Shown here: positions 35,666 through 44,655 of the stretch, one piece after another
How positions within the stretch are numbered: position 1 is the stretch's first letter
How the letters are laid out: each line of letters begins with the position of its first letter
NCBI RefSeq assembly: GCF_029428675.1
Contig: NZ_JAJNEL010000001.1
Coordinates: 1,798,001-1,862,000, forward strand
Reading direction: 5' to 3'
Origin: Streptomyces sp. JH14
GTDB lineage: Bacteria > Actinomycetota > Actinomycetes > Streptomycetales > Streptomycetaceae
Length of the DNA stretch: 64,000 bases
Made by a program: the position numbers and the translations under genes
The notes under the pieces: model-generated
Database searches by the model: none
The model's input: only the letters and a program-made list of their open reading frames with translations
What the model was told of the DNA's origin: nothing

Positions 35666-36634
35666 GTGTTCAGCAACTTCCTGATCGGCCTGCGCGAAGG
35701 CCTCGAAGCCAGCCTGGTCGTCTGCATCCTGATCGCCTATCTGGTGAAGACCGGCAACCGGAACAGGCTGCTGCCCATCTGGGTCGGCGTCTCCGTCGCG
35801 GTCGTCGTCAGCCTGGCCTTCGGCGCCGGTCTCGAATTCGGCTCGCAGGAGATGACGTTCAAGGCGCAGGAGGCGCTCGGCGGTTCGCTGTCGATCGTCT
35901 CCGTCGGCCTGGTCACCTGGATGGTGTTCTGGATGCGGCGCACCGCGCGGCATCTGAAGAAGGAGCTGCACGGCAAGCTCGACGCGGCGCTCGCGATGGG
36001 CACCGGCGCGCTGGTCGCGACGGCGCTCCTCGCCGTCGGCCGGGAAGGACTGGAGACCTCGCTGTTCGTCTGGCGTGCGGTGCACGCCGCGGACGACGGC
36101 TGGCATCCGATGATCGGTGCGCTGCTCGGCATCGTCACGGCCGTGGTACTGGGCTGGCTGTTCTACCGCGGCGCGCTGAAGATCAACCTGGCGAAGTTCT
36201 TCACCTGGACCGGCGGCATGCTGGTGGTCGTCGCGGCGGGTGTGCTCGCGTACGGCGTGCACGACCTGCAGGAGGCCGAGTTCCTCGGAGGTCTGCAGAA
36301 CCGGGCGTTCGACATCAGCGCCACGATCCCGCCGGACAGCTGGTACGGCACGCTGCTGAAGGGCACCTTCAACTTCCAGCCCGATCCGACCGTTCTTCAG
36401 GTCACGGTGTGGGCGCTGTATCTGATCCCCACGCTCGCGCTGTTCCTCGCCCCGGTAGGGTTCGGACGGTCAGTGGGGGCGACGGATCAGAAGGCGCAGA
36501 AAGCGGATGAGAAGCCTGAGGCCGATTCGGCTGGCGACGGGGCTCGCGGCAGCGACAGTGCTGAGCATGACGGCGAGCGGGTGCGTGACGGTGCACGGCG
36601 AGCTGGAAGTCGTTCCGGCAGCGACGAAGTCTGA
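35666..36634 (+). CDS. efeU: Ferrous iron permease EfeU (FTR1 family)
   Basis: Seven-helix iron channel of 322 aa starting at GTG 35666 behind AAGGAG. Both REGLE iron-binding motifs are present: LREGLEASLVV (residues about 9-19) and VGREGLETSLFVW near 125. The last 45-50 residues after the final helix are low-complexity, rich in Asp/Glu/Arg/Ser, and this stretch overlaps the start of the next gene by 128 bases in another frame. The tail is probably dispensable. Iron control is shared with efeO through the operon promoter. Confidence 0.93.
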   Translation: MFSNFLIGLREGLEASLVVCILIAYLVKTGNRNRLLPIWVGVSVAVVVSLAFGAGLEFGSQEMTFKAQEALGGSLSIVSVGLVTWMVFWMRRTARHLKKELHGKLDAALAMGTGALVATALLAVGREGLETSLFVWRAVHAADDGWHPMIGALLGIVTAVVLGWLFYRGALKINLAKFFTWTGGMLVVVAAGVLAYGVHDLQEAEFLGGLQNRAFDISATIPPDSWYGTLLKGTFNFQPDPTVLQVTVWALYLIPTLALFLAPVGFGRSVGATDQKAQKADEKPEADSAGDGARGSDSAEHDGERVRDGARRAGSRSGSDEV

Positions 36635-37502
36635 GGCCGCGAAGGCCCTTGCGGACTTCACCACCGCGTACAACGCGGCGGACAAGGCCTACGATCCGGC
36701 GCTGGACGCGGACCGGGTCACCGGTTCGCTCGGTGCCATCAACCAGGCCGGGTTGCGGGCACGGCAGAAGAACCACCCCGACGGCAACGCGAACCACCTG
36801 CCGCTGGAGCTGACCGACGCCTCGTACCTCATCCCGAAGAAGGCCGGCTGGCCGCGCTGGTTCCTCGCGGAAACCGACTCCAACCGCGATCAGGACAGCG
36901 GGAAGCAGGACACCAGCTGGCTGATCGCCTTCGTCCGGACCGGTCCCGACGCGGTCTGGAAGGCGTCGTATCTCGCGGTCGTGGCCCCGGCCCAGCTGCC
37001 CGCGTTCGCGAAGGACGGCGACGGGCGGACCCGGCCGGTCTCCGCGGACAGTGCGGAACTGGCCGTGGCGCCCGAGGACTTGAGCACGCAGTACACCCAG
37101 TACCTGCAGAAGGGCACGCCGGACGTGTTCGCTCCCGGCGTCGCCACCTCGGCCTGGCGGTACCAGCGCAGCAACACCCGGCGGGCCGGCTTCTCGTTCC
37201 AGTTCATCGACCAGCCGCTGGGCGGCGGTACGTTCGCTCCGCTCGGCCTGGAGACGGAGGACGGCGGGGCGCTGGTCTTCTTCAGCAGCAAGCACTTCGA
37301 GCAGCAGACCGCGGCGAAGGGGCTGCGCCCGTCGGTCAACGCGGATGTGCAGGCGCTGCTGACCGGCGAGGTGAAGAGCACCCTCACCAAGGAGCGGGTC
37401 TCCAGCCAGCTGGTGTACGTCCCGAAGAAGGGCGCCGGGAACGACGGCAAGGTGATCATGCTGAACCGGCTGCCGGGGCTCACGGCGGCGAAGGGTTCCT
37501 GA
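36507..37502 (+). CDS. Lipoprotein of unknown function, fourth gene of the efe operon
   Basis: Exported lipoprotein of 331 aa, ATG 36507 (MRSLRPIRLATG), lipobox Cys26 in MTASGC. The mature part is mixed alpha/beta with no recognised motif; it has DASYLIPKKAGWPRWF and a C-terminal FFSSKHFEQQ segment. The start lies inside efeU, 128 bases before its stop, which implies translational coupling. Co-transcription with efeOBU suggests a part in iron uptake or cell-surface maintenance, but this is context only. No clear ribosome-binding site is seen at ATG 36507. Confidence 0.78.
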   Translation: MRSLRPIRLATGLAAATVLSMTASGCVTVHGELEVVPAATKSEAAKALADFTTAYNAADKAYDPALDADRVTGSLGAINQAGLRARQKNHPDGNANHLPLELTDASYLIPKKAGWPRWFLAETDSNRDQDSGKQDTSWLIAFVRTGPDAVWKASYLAVVAPAQLPAFAKDGDGRTRPVSADSAELAVAPEDLSTQYTQYLQKGTPDVFAPGVATSAWRYQRSNTRRAGFSFQFIDQPLGGGTFAPLGLETEDGGALVFFSSKHFEQQTAAKGLRPSVNADVQALLTGEVKSTLTKERVSSQLVYVPKKGAGNDGKVIMLNRLPGLTAAKGS

Positions 37503-37675
37503 GGTTCTCCCGCCGTCCCCGGCGGGCGCGCGACGACGGGTGCGGCACCACGCCGCGTTGCGGAGCGCCCGAATACGCCCCGTACGAGGACGCTCCTGCG
37601 CCGTGCGATGCCCCGCATCCGGCGCCGCGCGCCGATCCGCCGGGGACGACGGGACAACCTTGGGCCGCCCGGGCT

Positions 37676-38422
37676 TCAGCGGCTGAGCGGCCAGCTCACC
37701 GAGTCGTGGTCGAGGTCGCTCCGCCCCACGGTGTCGGCATACTGCGCGCAGGCGTCGGTAAGCGTCTCCAGCAGGGTCAGCGGGTCCGGGAGCGGGTTCT
37801 CCGGGCCGCGGACCCAGTGCACGTCCAGCTCACCGGGGAGCATGGCGGGCGGCAGGAGTACGTAGCTCCCGCGGCAGTGCCAGCGCAGTCCCGGATGCTC
37901 GTCCATGGTCTCGGGATGGCAGTCCAGCTCGCAGGGCCACCACTCGTCCTCGTCCTCGGGGGTGCCCCGGGTGGCGGTGAAGAAGAGCATCCGGTCGTCC
38001 CCGGACACGGCCACCGGGCCGACGTCGATGTCCGCGGCGAGGAGCCGCTCCAGGGCCTGGTGGCCCGCGGCCAGCGGTACGTCGAGGACGTCGTGGATCA
38101 TGCCGGTGGCGGTGATGAAGTTGGCCTGCGACTGGCTGCGGGCCCAGCGCTCGATCTGGGCGCGGTCGGTGGTGGACTGCGTCTGCCAGGCGAACGAAAT
38201 GGGGTGCCGGGCGGGGGTGGGACAGCCGATGCGCTCGCACGAACATCGGTAACCGATCGGGTGAGCGGCGGGCGCGATGGGCATTCCGGCTTCGGCGACA
38301 GCCAGGAGCAGCGCCTCCCGGGCGGTGTCGTCGACCTCACTGTGCTGCGATTTGGGTCGTCGGCGAAGCCATTGGGAAAACTTGCTCTCTGTGCCGCGAG
38401 AACGGCCGAAATCGGCGCCCAT
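37676..38422 (-). CDS. Chromosomal prim-pol-like protein
   Basis: Protein of 248 aa related to the N-terminal domain of bifunctional DNA primase/polymerases. AAGGGG lies 5 bases before ATG 38422; ATG 38455 upstream is possible. A Cys set (CSCERIGCPTP, about residues 55-65) and the sequence AHPIGYRCSC fit the family's zinc-like patch, followed by WARSQSQANFITATG. The acidic catalytic motif is less clear (HDVLDVPLAAG), and the protein lacks a helicase part. It is a chromosomal stand-alone gene, unlike the element's prim-pol. Its function is unknown and possibly regulatory. Confidence 0.65.
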   Translation of the reverse strand: MGADFGRSRGTESKFSQWLRRRPKSQHSEVDDTAREALLLAVAEAGMPIAPAAHPIGYRCSCERIGCPTPARHPISFAWQTQSTTDRAQIERWARSQSQANFITATGMIHDVLDVPLAAGHQALERLLAADIDVGPVAVSGDDRMLFFTATRGTPEDEDEWWPCELDCHPETMDEHPGLRWHCRGSYVLLPPAMLPGELDVHWVRGPENPLPDPLTLLETLTDACAQYADTVGRSDLDHDSVSWPLSR

Positions 38423-38765
38423 CAATCCCCTTACCTCAGCGTTGCCCCTGCCCATGGTCCCACCATCCTGCGCCCCGGGTGGCCAGAGTTCCGAAGCGGG
38501 GTGCCGGCACCGGTGCACTGAACTGGGCGCAGGGCCGACATTTGTCCGTAAATGGTAGGTGCGGCATGTGAGCGGGGGCCGGTAGCGGCGCGAGGCGGTA
38601 CGTACCGTCCCGGCGCCTCTCCGTAGCCGTCACGGAGCAGCCCGCGGAACCACCCGATCGGTTCACTGCGCGGTTGCCCCGCACGGCGCACCATGAGCTC
38701 ACGCACACACCCGTGCGAGCCCCGACTGTTCGCAGGCCACCCCTGCCGTCCGTGAGGAGCCCCCA
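38423..38765. other. Divergent intergenic region without a gene
   Basis: 343 bases between the prim-pol-like gene and the dimethylargininase gene. It holds a perfect 12-bp palindrome CGGTACGTACCG (38596-38607) and a GAGGAG ribosome-binding site at its right end. No RNA gene or repeat array was seen. Confidence 0.5.
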
Positions 38766-39638
38766 TTGCCTCGTGAAGCCACACCCTCATCGCTTCGTGA
38801 AGCGACCACCCCCGCATCCGCATCGCCCCGCAGGGCGACCCCGCGCCGCTACCTGATGTGCGCACCGGTCCACTTCAAGGTCACCTACTCCATCAACCCG
38901 TGGATGGACCCGACGAAGCCGGTCGATCTGCCGCTGGCCCAGGCCCAGTGGGAGGACCTGCGCGACCGCTACCGCGCGCTCGGCCACACCGTCGAGCTGC
39001 TCACCCCCCGTCCCGACCTGCCCGACATGGTCTTCGCCGCCAATGGCGCGACCGTCATCGACGGCCGGGTGCTCGGCGCCCGGTTCGCGTACCAGGAGCG
39101 GTACGCCGAGGCCGAGGCGCACCGGGACTGGTTCCGGGACCACGGCTTCACCGAGATCCATGAGCCGGCCCACATCAACGAGGGTGAGGGCGATTTCGCG
39201 GTCACCTCGTCGTATCTCCTCGCCGGGCGCGGTTTCCGGTCCAGTCCGCTCTCGCACGACGAGGCGCAGGAGTTCTTCGGGCGGCCGGTGATCGGGCTCG
39301 ATCTGGTGGACCCGCGCTACTACCACCTGGACACGGCGCTGTGTGTGCTGGACGAGGCGGGCGACGAGATCATGTACTACCCGGGCGCCTTCTCGCCGGG
39401 CAGCCGCTCCGTGCTGCGGCGGCTCTTTCCCGACGCGCTGACGGCCGAGAGGGCGGACGCGGCGGCGTTCGGGCTGAACGCGGTCAGTGACGGGCTCCAT
39501 GTGCTGGTGCCGCAGGGCGCCACGGGCCTCTTCGACCCGCTGCGGGCGCGCGGCTTTGAACCGGTCCCGATGGACCTGAGCGAGCTGCTCAAGGGCGGCG
39601 GCAGCGTGAAGTGCTGCACCCAGGAGCTGCGCTGCTAG
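38766..39638 (+). CDS. ddaH: Dimethylargininase-type amidinohydrolase
   Basis: Guanidine-modifying enzyme of 290 aa that hydrolyses N-methylated arginines to citrulline and methylamines. TTG 38766 is chosen because GTGAGGAG lies 6 bases upstream; ATG 38856 is a fallback. Catalytic pieces: the N-terminal substrate loop LPDMVFAANGA, HINEGEGDFAV, a His in SDGLHVLVP and the nucleophilic Cys near the C-terminus in KCCTQELRC. Arginine deiminase relatives share the fold, but length and motifs fit dimethylargininase. It converges on the Rsm22-like gene with a 10-base gap. Confidence 0.85.
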   Translation: MPREATPSSLREATTPASASPRRATPRRYLMCAPVHFKVTYSINPWMDPTKPVDLPLAQAQWEDLRDRYRALGHTVELLTPRPDLPDMVFAANGATVIDGRVLGARFAYQERYAEAEAHRDWFRDHGFTEIHEPAHINEGEGDFAVTSSYLLAGRGFRSSPLSHDEAQEFFGRPVIGLDLVDPRYYHLDTALCVLDEAGDEIMYYPGAFSPGSRSVLRRLFPDALTAERADAAAFGLNAVSDGLHVLVPQGATGLFDPLRARGFEPVPMDLSELLKGGGSVKCCTQELRC

Positions 39639-39648
39639 GACCCTGGCG

Positions 39649-40650
39649 TCAGTCGTCACCCGGGGGCGGCCATGCGTCGCCCCATGCGATGTCCCGGGCG
39701 GCCCGGTACAGCTCGCCGTGCCGCTTGGTGACCGTGGTGCGCTGCAGCGCCTCCTCGCGGGTGCACAGGTCCAGCAGCACCTGTCCCTTGCGGATCTGCG
39801 GCTTGCGGATGACCCGCGCGGTCACCGGCTCGGTGGCGAAGCGGGTCGCCACGACATAGCTGAACTTCTCGTCTTCGTACGGCAGCGATCCGCCCTTCAC
39901 CTGCCGGTGCAGCGAGGAGCGGCTGACTCGGGCCGAGAAGTGGCACCAGTCGGTACCCGGCTCGATGGGGCACGCCTCGCTGTGCGGGCACGGTGCGGCG
40001 ACCGAGAGCCCGGCGGCGATCAGCCGGTCGCGGGCCTCGATGATGCGGGCGTACCCGTCCGGGGTACCGGGCTCGACGATCACGACGGCCTGCGCGGCGG
40101 CCGCGGCCGTGTCGACGAGGCCGGTGCGGGCGTCCGCCGTGAGCTCCCCCAGGACATAGCTGACGGTCACCAGGTCCGCGGGGGCGAGCTCCAGCCCGGC
40201 GCCGATCCTGGCCCGCCGCCAGTCGGCGGTGCGCAGGGCCTCGACACCGGAGGCCCCGGCCAGTTCCCGGCCGAGGACGAGGGCGGGCTCGGCCCAGTCC
40301 AGGACGGTCGTCCGGTGCCCCTCCCAGGCCCCGGCGACGGCCCAGCTCGCCGCGCCGGTGCCACCCCCGATGTCGGTGTGGGTGGCGGGTACCCACTCCG
40401 GAGCGGCCTCGCGCAGGGCGGCGAGGGCGGACCGTACCGCTTCGAAGGTCGCGGGCATCCGGTACGCGGCGTACGCGGCGACGTCCGAGCGGTCGCGGAG
40501 CACCGGGGCATCGGTCGGGGTGGTCCCCCGGTAATTGGCGATGAGCCGGTCGACGGCCTGCGCGGCCTGCTTGGGCGGCAGTCCGTCGAGGAGTCCGGCC
40601 AGCGCCGCGCGCAGTGCTTCCGCGGTGGAGAGGGTGACGTTCACCGACAA
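39649..40650 (-). CDS. Rsm22-like small-subunit ribosomal methyltransferase
   Basis: Class I SAM-dependent methyltransferase of 333 aa. Motif I is DIGGGTGAASWAV near residue 92. The Rsm22 hallmark follows: a Cys cluster PCPHSEACPIEPGTDWCHF (about 215-235) that in relatives binds an iron-sulfur or zinc centre. The family acts on ribosomes, with mitochondrial members needed for translation. The start is uncertain: TTG 40650 or GTG 40644. Confidence 0.82.
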   Translation of the reverse strand: MSVNVTLSTAEALRAALAGLLDGLPPKQAAQAVDRLIANYRGTTPTDAPVLRDRSDVAAYAAYRMPATFEAVRSALAALREAAPEWVPATHTDIGGGTGAASWAVAGAWEGHRTTVLDWAEPALVLGRELAGASGVEALRTADWRRARIGAGLELAPADLVTVSYVLGELTADARTGLVDTAAAAAQAVVIVEPGTPDGYARIIEARDRLIAAGLSVAAPCPHSEACPIEPGTDWCHFSARVSRSSLHRQVKGGSLPYEDEKFSYVVATRFATEPVTARVIRKPQIRKGQVLLDLCTREEALQRTTVTKRHGELYRAARDIAWGDAWPPPGDD

Positions 40651-40807
40651 ATTGTAGGCGGATACGAGTGGCCGTTCCCCGCCCGCTGCCGCCCGTCCGG
40701 CGCCCCGTTCCCCGCCCCGGGATCACCGCCGGACGGACGAAGATCCGAACTGACCGGCGCCGCTGGCCAGTTGCTACGCTGACCGCGCGAGGTCGGGGGA
40801 GGCTCAC

Positions 40808-42181
40808 GTGAGGTCGGGAATGCTCATCGAGGGGACCATGCGACAGAAGATCGTGCGCCTGACTCTGGTCGCGGGTGTGCTGGTGCTCGCCCTGCTGCTC
40901 CTGCTGGCCACCTGCGGCGCCGGGGGCGACGGGGGCGACGGGGACAAGGGTGACGCGGGCAAGGGCGACACCACGCCGAAGAAGCCGGCGGCGACGGGCA
41001 CCGGTCCGGCCACGCAGCTCACCGTTCCCCCCGCGTACACGACCACGCGCGGCTGGGAGCTCATCAACACCTCGCCCGACTACGCGATCTCCCGGACGAC
41101 GGGGCGCCTCGCCTACCTGCTGCGGGTCTCCGACAACCAGTACCGGCTGGAGACCATCGACTCGGAGACCGGGAAGGCCGGCTGGAAGGGCGCGGCCTGG
41201 CGGCCACCGGCCTCGACACACTTCCCGAAACTGCTTCTGGCCACCAAGGACGACGTGGAGTACTTCGTCACGTGGGCGTACGGAAAGGTCGGTGTGAACG
41301 CGCTGACCCCGGCCGACACGATCGTCTCCCTCGATGTGTACAACGCGACGGACGGCTCCCGGCAGCGCATCGAGGTGCCGTGGAACTCCGCGCCGACCGT
41401 CGACACCACCGGCCCGGCGATTCTGATCAGCGACGGCCGTACCAACAGCGTGCTGGTCGACCCGGAGAGCGGCCGCATCTCGAAGATCGCCCCGTCGGCG
41501 CTCACGTACCCGAAGGGCTGCCCGTCCTGCCGGCAGCTCACCGAGGTGTTCGGGCTGACCGGGAAGGGCCTGCTGGTCAGCGGGGCACGGGAGTTCTGGG
41601 TACAGGGCGGCTGGTTCAGCCGGAACGTCGCCCCGAAGGGCACCGACCGCTTCAGCGGGATCCCGACGTCCGTGGCACCCGGCTGGGTGCTGGCGAAGTG
41701 GCAGCTCGCGAAGGGCCAGAAGCAGGCAGCGACCCATGACCTGTGGGCGGTGCACGACGCGGAGACGGGAAAGCCGGTGGCGACGGTGGAGTGCCACAAG
41801 GTGGCGATCAAGCCGGGCCAGTACCCGCAGGCGGTCATGTCGCCCTCGGGGACGTTTCTGGTGGCCGGGAACCTCGCCTTCGACCTGGAGACGAAGAAGG
41901 GGTTCTGTCTGGAGGCGACGGACGGCTCGAAGCCGCTGACCCTGGTCTCCGTGACGGACGAGGGCATCGCGTACGGGGCGACGCCCGCGCGCAACGCGGC
42001 GGACGTCCTGGCCGGCCACGGCCGGCCGGCCCAGGTTGAGGTCACCAGCGGGCTGCCGGAGGCGCTGCCCCCGAATGTGCGCCTGCCCGCCTCGGAGGCC
42101 GCGGCGGGCGTCGGCGTGTTCCGGTGGACGGACGAGCTGGACCGGCTGCACCTGCTCGGCTACCCGCGCGCCCGTCCGTGA
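40808..42181 (+). CDS. Membrane-anchored propeller-like protein of unknown function
   Basis: Protein of 457 aa. GTG 40808 has an excellent GGGGGAGG site 5 bases upstream, and a -10 box TACGCT (40775-40780) is in place. A hydrophobic segment (LVLALLLLLATCG, about residues 22-38) acts as anchor; the Cys is not in a good lipobox context. A Gly/Asp/Lys linker leads into a repeating strand pattern (SGRISKIAPS, LDVYNATDGS, WAVHDAETGK) typical of beta-propellers with PQQ/WD-like blades. There is a Cys pair CPSC in the middle. No partner gene is evident. Confidence 0.7.
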   Translation: MRSGMLIEGTMRQKIVRLTLVAGVLVLALLLLLATCGAGGDGGDGDKGDAGKGDTTPKKPAATGTGPATQLTVPPAYTTTRGWELINTSPDYAISRTTGRLAYLLRVSDNQYRLETIDSETGKAGWKGAAWRPPASTHFPKLLLATKDDVEYFVTWAYGKVGVNALTPADTIVSLDVYNATDGSRQRIEVPWNSAPTVDTTGPAILISDGRTNSVLVDPESGRISKIAPSALTYPKGCPSCRQLTEVFGLTGKGLLVSGAREFWVQGGWFSRNVAPKGTDRFSGIPTSVAPGWVLAKWQLAKGQKQAATHDLWAVHDAETGKPVATVECHKVAIKPGQYPQAVMSPSGTFLVAGNLAFDLETKKGFCLEATDGSKPLTLVSVTDEGIAYGATPARNAADVLAGHGRPAQVEVTSGLPEALPPNVRLPASEAAAGVGVFRWTDELDRLHLLGYPRARP

Positions 42182-42250
42182 GCAGTGCTCCCGCCGCTGA
42201 GCGGTGCCGCGCGTGAGCGACGCCCTTGCCTGTGAGCGGTGCTCGCAGGC

Positions 42251-43558
42251 TTACGACACCCGCTGCCAGGGCCGGCACAAGCCCAGGAAGCACGCCATCG
42301 CGCCCACCGAGCACACCAGCTGGACGACCGCCATCGGTACCGCGGTCGCCTCCCCCGCGATCCCGACGAGCGGTGAGGCGACGGCGCCGATCAGGAACGA
42401 CGACGTACCGAGCAGCGCCGAGGCCGAGCCCGCCGCATGCTTGGTACGCATCAGGGCCTGGGCGTTGGTATTGGGCATCGCGAGCCCCATCGCCGACATC
42501 AGGACGAAGAGGCCGGCGGCCACCGGCACCAGACCGACATCGCCGAACACCCCGGACGTCATCAGCAGCAGCGCGGTCGCGGCCAGCACGATGATCCCGA
42601 GCCCGCAGCCGAGCGCCTTGTCCAGACTGATCCGGCCGACCAGCACCTTGCCGTTGATCTGACCGACGGTGATCAGGCCGATCGAGTTGAGGCCGAAGAG
42701 CAGGCCGAAGGTCTGCGGTGAGGCGCCGTAGATCTCCTGGACGACGAACGGCGAGGCACTGACGTAGGCGAAGAGCGCGGCGAAGGCGAGGCTTCCCGCG
42801 ATCATGTAGCCGGTGAAGACCCGGTCGCCGAGCAGTCCGCGCATGGTGCGCAGCGCGTCGCCGACCCCGCCGGTGTGGCGGTCCTCCGGCTCCAGCGTCT
42901 CGTGCAGCCACTTCCAGACGACCAGGGTGAGCAGGATGCCGACGACGGTGAGGACGGCGAAGATGCCGCGCCAGTCCGTGAACCGCAGCACCTGTCCGCC
43001 GATCAGCGGCGCGACGACCGGTGCGACTCCGGAGATCAGCATCAGGGTGGAGAAGAACCTGGCCATCTCCACACCGTCGTACAGGTCACGGACCACGGCC
43101 CGGGCGATGACGATTCCGGCCGCGCCGGCCAGCCCCTGCAGGAGGCGGAAGCCGATGAGGAGTTCCGTGCTGGGCGCGAGGACGCAGAGCGCGGTGGCGA
43201 GTACGTAGACGACCATGCCGAGCAGGAGCGGGCGGCGCCTGCCCCAGCGGTCGCTCATCGGCCCGACGACGACCTGGCCGAGCGCCATTCCGCCGAGGCA
43301 GGCGGTGAGGGTGAGCTGGACGGTCGCGGCGGGGGCGTGCAGGGCGTCGGTGACCGCGGGGAGCGCCGGGAGGTACATGTCCATGGAGAGCGGCGGGAGC
43401 GCGGTGAGTCCGCCGAGGACGAGGGTGACGAGGAGTCCGGTGCGCCGGGCCGCGTCGGTGACGGCCGGACGGGTCGCGGGCCCTGTTCCGGTCCCGAGCC
43501 CGGTCCTGTCGGTCGATGGGGGTGCGTGCAGGGCTCGGCTCACGCCGCTCTCCGGCAT
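42251..43558 (-). CDS. Bcr/CflA-type MFS drug exporter
   Basis: Twelve-helix exporter of 435 aa. ATG 43558 (MPESGVSRAL) has GGAG 6 bases upstream. The DHA1 motif A appears as GPMSDRWGRRRPLLLG near residue 95-110, and helix 1 starts LLVTLVLGGLTALPPLSMDMYLPALP, as in Bcr. Relatives export bicyclomycin, sulfonamides and chloramphenicol. It is divergent from the Gfo/Idh/MocA gene, with a short shared promoter region of 77 bases. Confidence 0.88.
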   Translation of the reverse strand: MPESGVSRALHAPPSTDRTGLGTGTGPATRPAVTDAARRTGLLVTLVLGGLTALPPLSMDMYLPALPAVTDALHAPAATVQLTLTACLGGMALGQVVVGPMSDRWGRRRPLLLGMVVYVLATALCVLAPSTELLIGFRLLQGLAGAAGIVIARAVVRDLYDGVEMARFFSTLMLISGVAPVVAPLIGGQVLRFTDWRGIFAVLTVVGILLTLVVWKWLHETLEPEDRHTGGVGDALRTMRGLLGDRVFTGYMIAGSLAFAALFAYVSASPFVVQEIYGASPQTFGLLFGLNSIGLITVGQINGKVLVGRISLDKALGCGLGIIVLAATALLLMTSGVFGDVGLVPVAAGLFVLMSAMGLAMPNTNAQALMRTKHAAGSASALLGTSSFLIGAVASPLVGIAGEATAVPMAVVQLVCSVGAMACFLGLCRPWQRVS

Positions 43559-43635
43559 TCTCATCTCCAAATAGTTGAAACTGACTCTATGCTCTCAGCT
43601 CAGCGGGAGTGGTCGAGACCTTTTTGGGAGCAGGC

Positions 43636-44637
43636 ATGAGCAGGACCGTGCGTTGGGGCGTGCTGGCTACGGGTGGCATCGCCGCGACCTTCACCGCCGA
43701 TCTGCAGGCGGTGCCCGGTGCGGAAGTGGTGGCCGTGGCCTCGCGCACGGACACGTCGGCCAAGGCGTTCGCCGAACGGTTCGGGATTCCGAAGGCGTAC
43801 GGCAGCTGGGCCGAGCTCGCCGCCGACGACGAGGTCGACGTCGTGTACGTGGCCACGCCGCACTCCGCGCACCGGGAGGCCGCCGCGCTCTGCCTGGAGG
43901 CGGGAAAACACGTGCTGTGCGAGAAGGCGTTCACGCTGAATTCCCGCGAGGCCGGGGAACTCGTGGCGCTCGCCCGGGACCGGGGCCTCTTCCTGATGGA
44001 GGCGATGTGGACGTACTGCAACCCGGTCGTCCGGCGGATGACCTCGCTGGTCGCCGACGGCGCCATCGGCGACATCCGCATCGTGCAGGCCGACTTCGGG
44101 TTCGCGGGCTCGTTCGGCCCGGACCACCGGCTGCGGAACCCGGCGCTGGGCGGCGGTGCGCTGCTGGACCTGGGGGTGTACCCGGTCTCGTTCGCACAGC
44201 TGCTGCTCGGTGAGCCGGACCGCATCCAGGCCGACGCGCTGCTCTCCCCGGAGGGCGTCGATCTGAACACCGGCATGCTGCTGGGCTGGGAGTCGGGCGC
44301 CACGGCCCTGCTCAGCTGCTCTGTCGTCGCGGACACCCCGCAGACCGCCTCGGTCACCGGCACCCGCGGGCGGATCGACTTCCCGCGCGGCTTCTTCCAC
44401 CCGGAGCGGTTCGTGCTGCACCGGGAGGGACACGACCCGGAGGAGTTCACCGCAGGGGGCGCCGGCGACGGGCTGCGCGGGATGCAGTTCGAACAGGCCG
44501 AGGTGGTGCGGGCGCTGCTGGCGGGCGAGACGGAGTCCCCGCTGGTGCCGCTGGACGGTTCGCTGGCGGTGATGCGGACGCTCGATGCGGTACGGGACCG
44601 CATCGGCGTCCGCTACCCGGCCGATGACATCGGCTGA
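43636..44637 (+). CDS. Gfo/Idh/MocA-family oxidoreductase
   Basis: NAD(P)-dependent sugar or dihydrodiol dehydrogenase-like enzyme, 333 aa. ATG 43636 (MSRTVRWGVLATGGIA) has GGGAG upstream. The nucleotide site is VLATGGIAATF, followed by VAVASRT. The conserved HVLCEKAF motif (family CEKP-like Lys) is near residue 95-102. The C-terminal sheet domain is complete (DLGVYPVSFAQLL). The substrate is unknown. It converges on phoD with an 18-base gap. Confidence 0.85.
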   Translation: MSRTVRWGVLATGGIAATFTADLQAVPGAEVVAVASRTDTSAKAFAERFGIPKAYGSWAELAADDEVDVVYVATPHSAHREAAALCLEAGKHVLCEKAFTLNSREAGELVALARDRGLFLMEAMWTYCNPVVRRMTSLVADGAIGDIRIVQADFGFAGSFGPDHRLRNPALGGGALLDLGVYPVSFAQLLLGEPDRIQADALLSPEGVDLNTGMLLGWESGATALLSCSVVADTPQTASVTGTRGRIDFPRGFFHPERFVLHREGHDPEEFTAGGAGDGLRGMQFEQAEVVRALLAGETESPLVPLDGSLAVMRTLDAVRDRIGVRYPADDIG

Positions 44638-44655
44638 CCGGGCTCCGGTCCGCCG

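Noticed and set aside
34010-36262. 750-codon minus-strand open frame opposite efeO-efeB-efeU
   Set aside because: Shadow of three confidently identified genes; no start site and no recognised sequence.
39656-42151. 831-codon minus-strand open frame across two genes
   Set aside because: Runs in a shifted frame through the Rsm22-like gene and opposite the propeller-like gene; His/Arg/Gly-rich nonsense.
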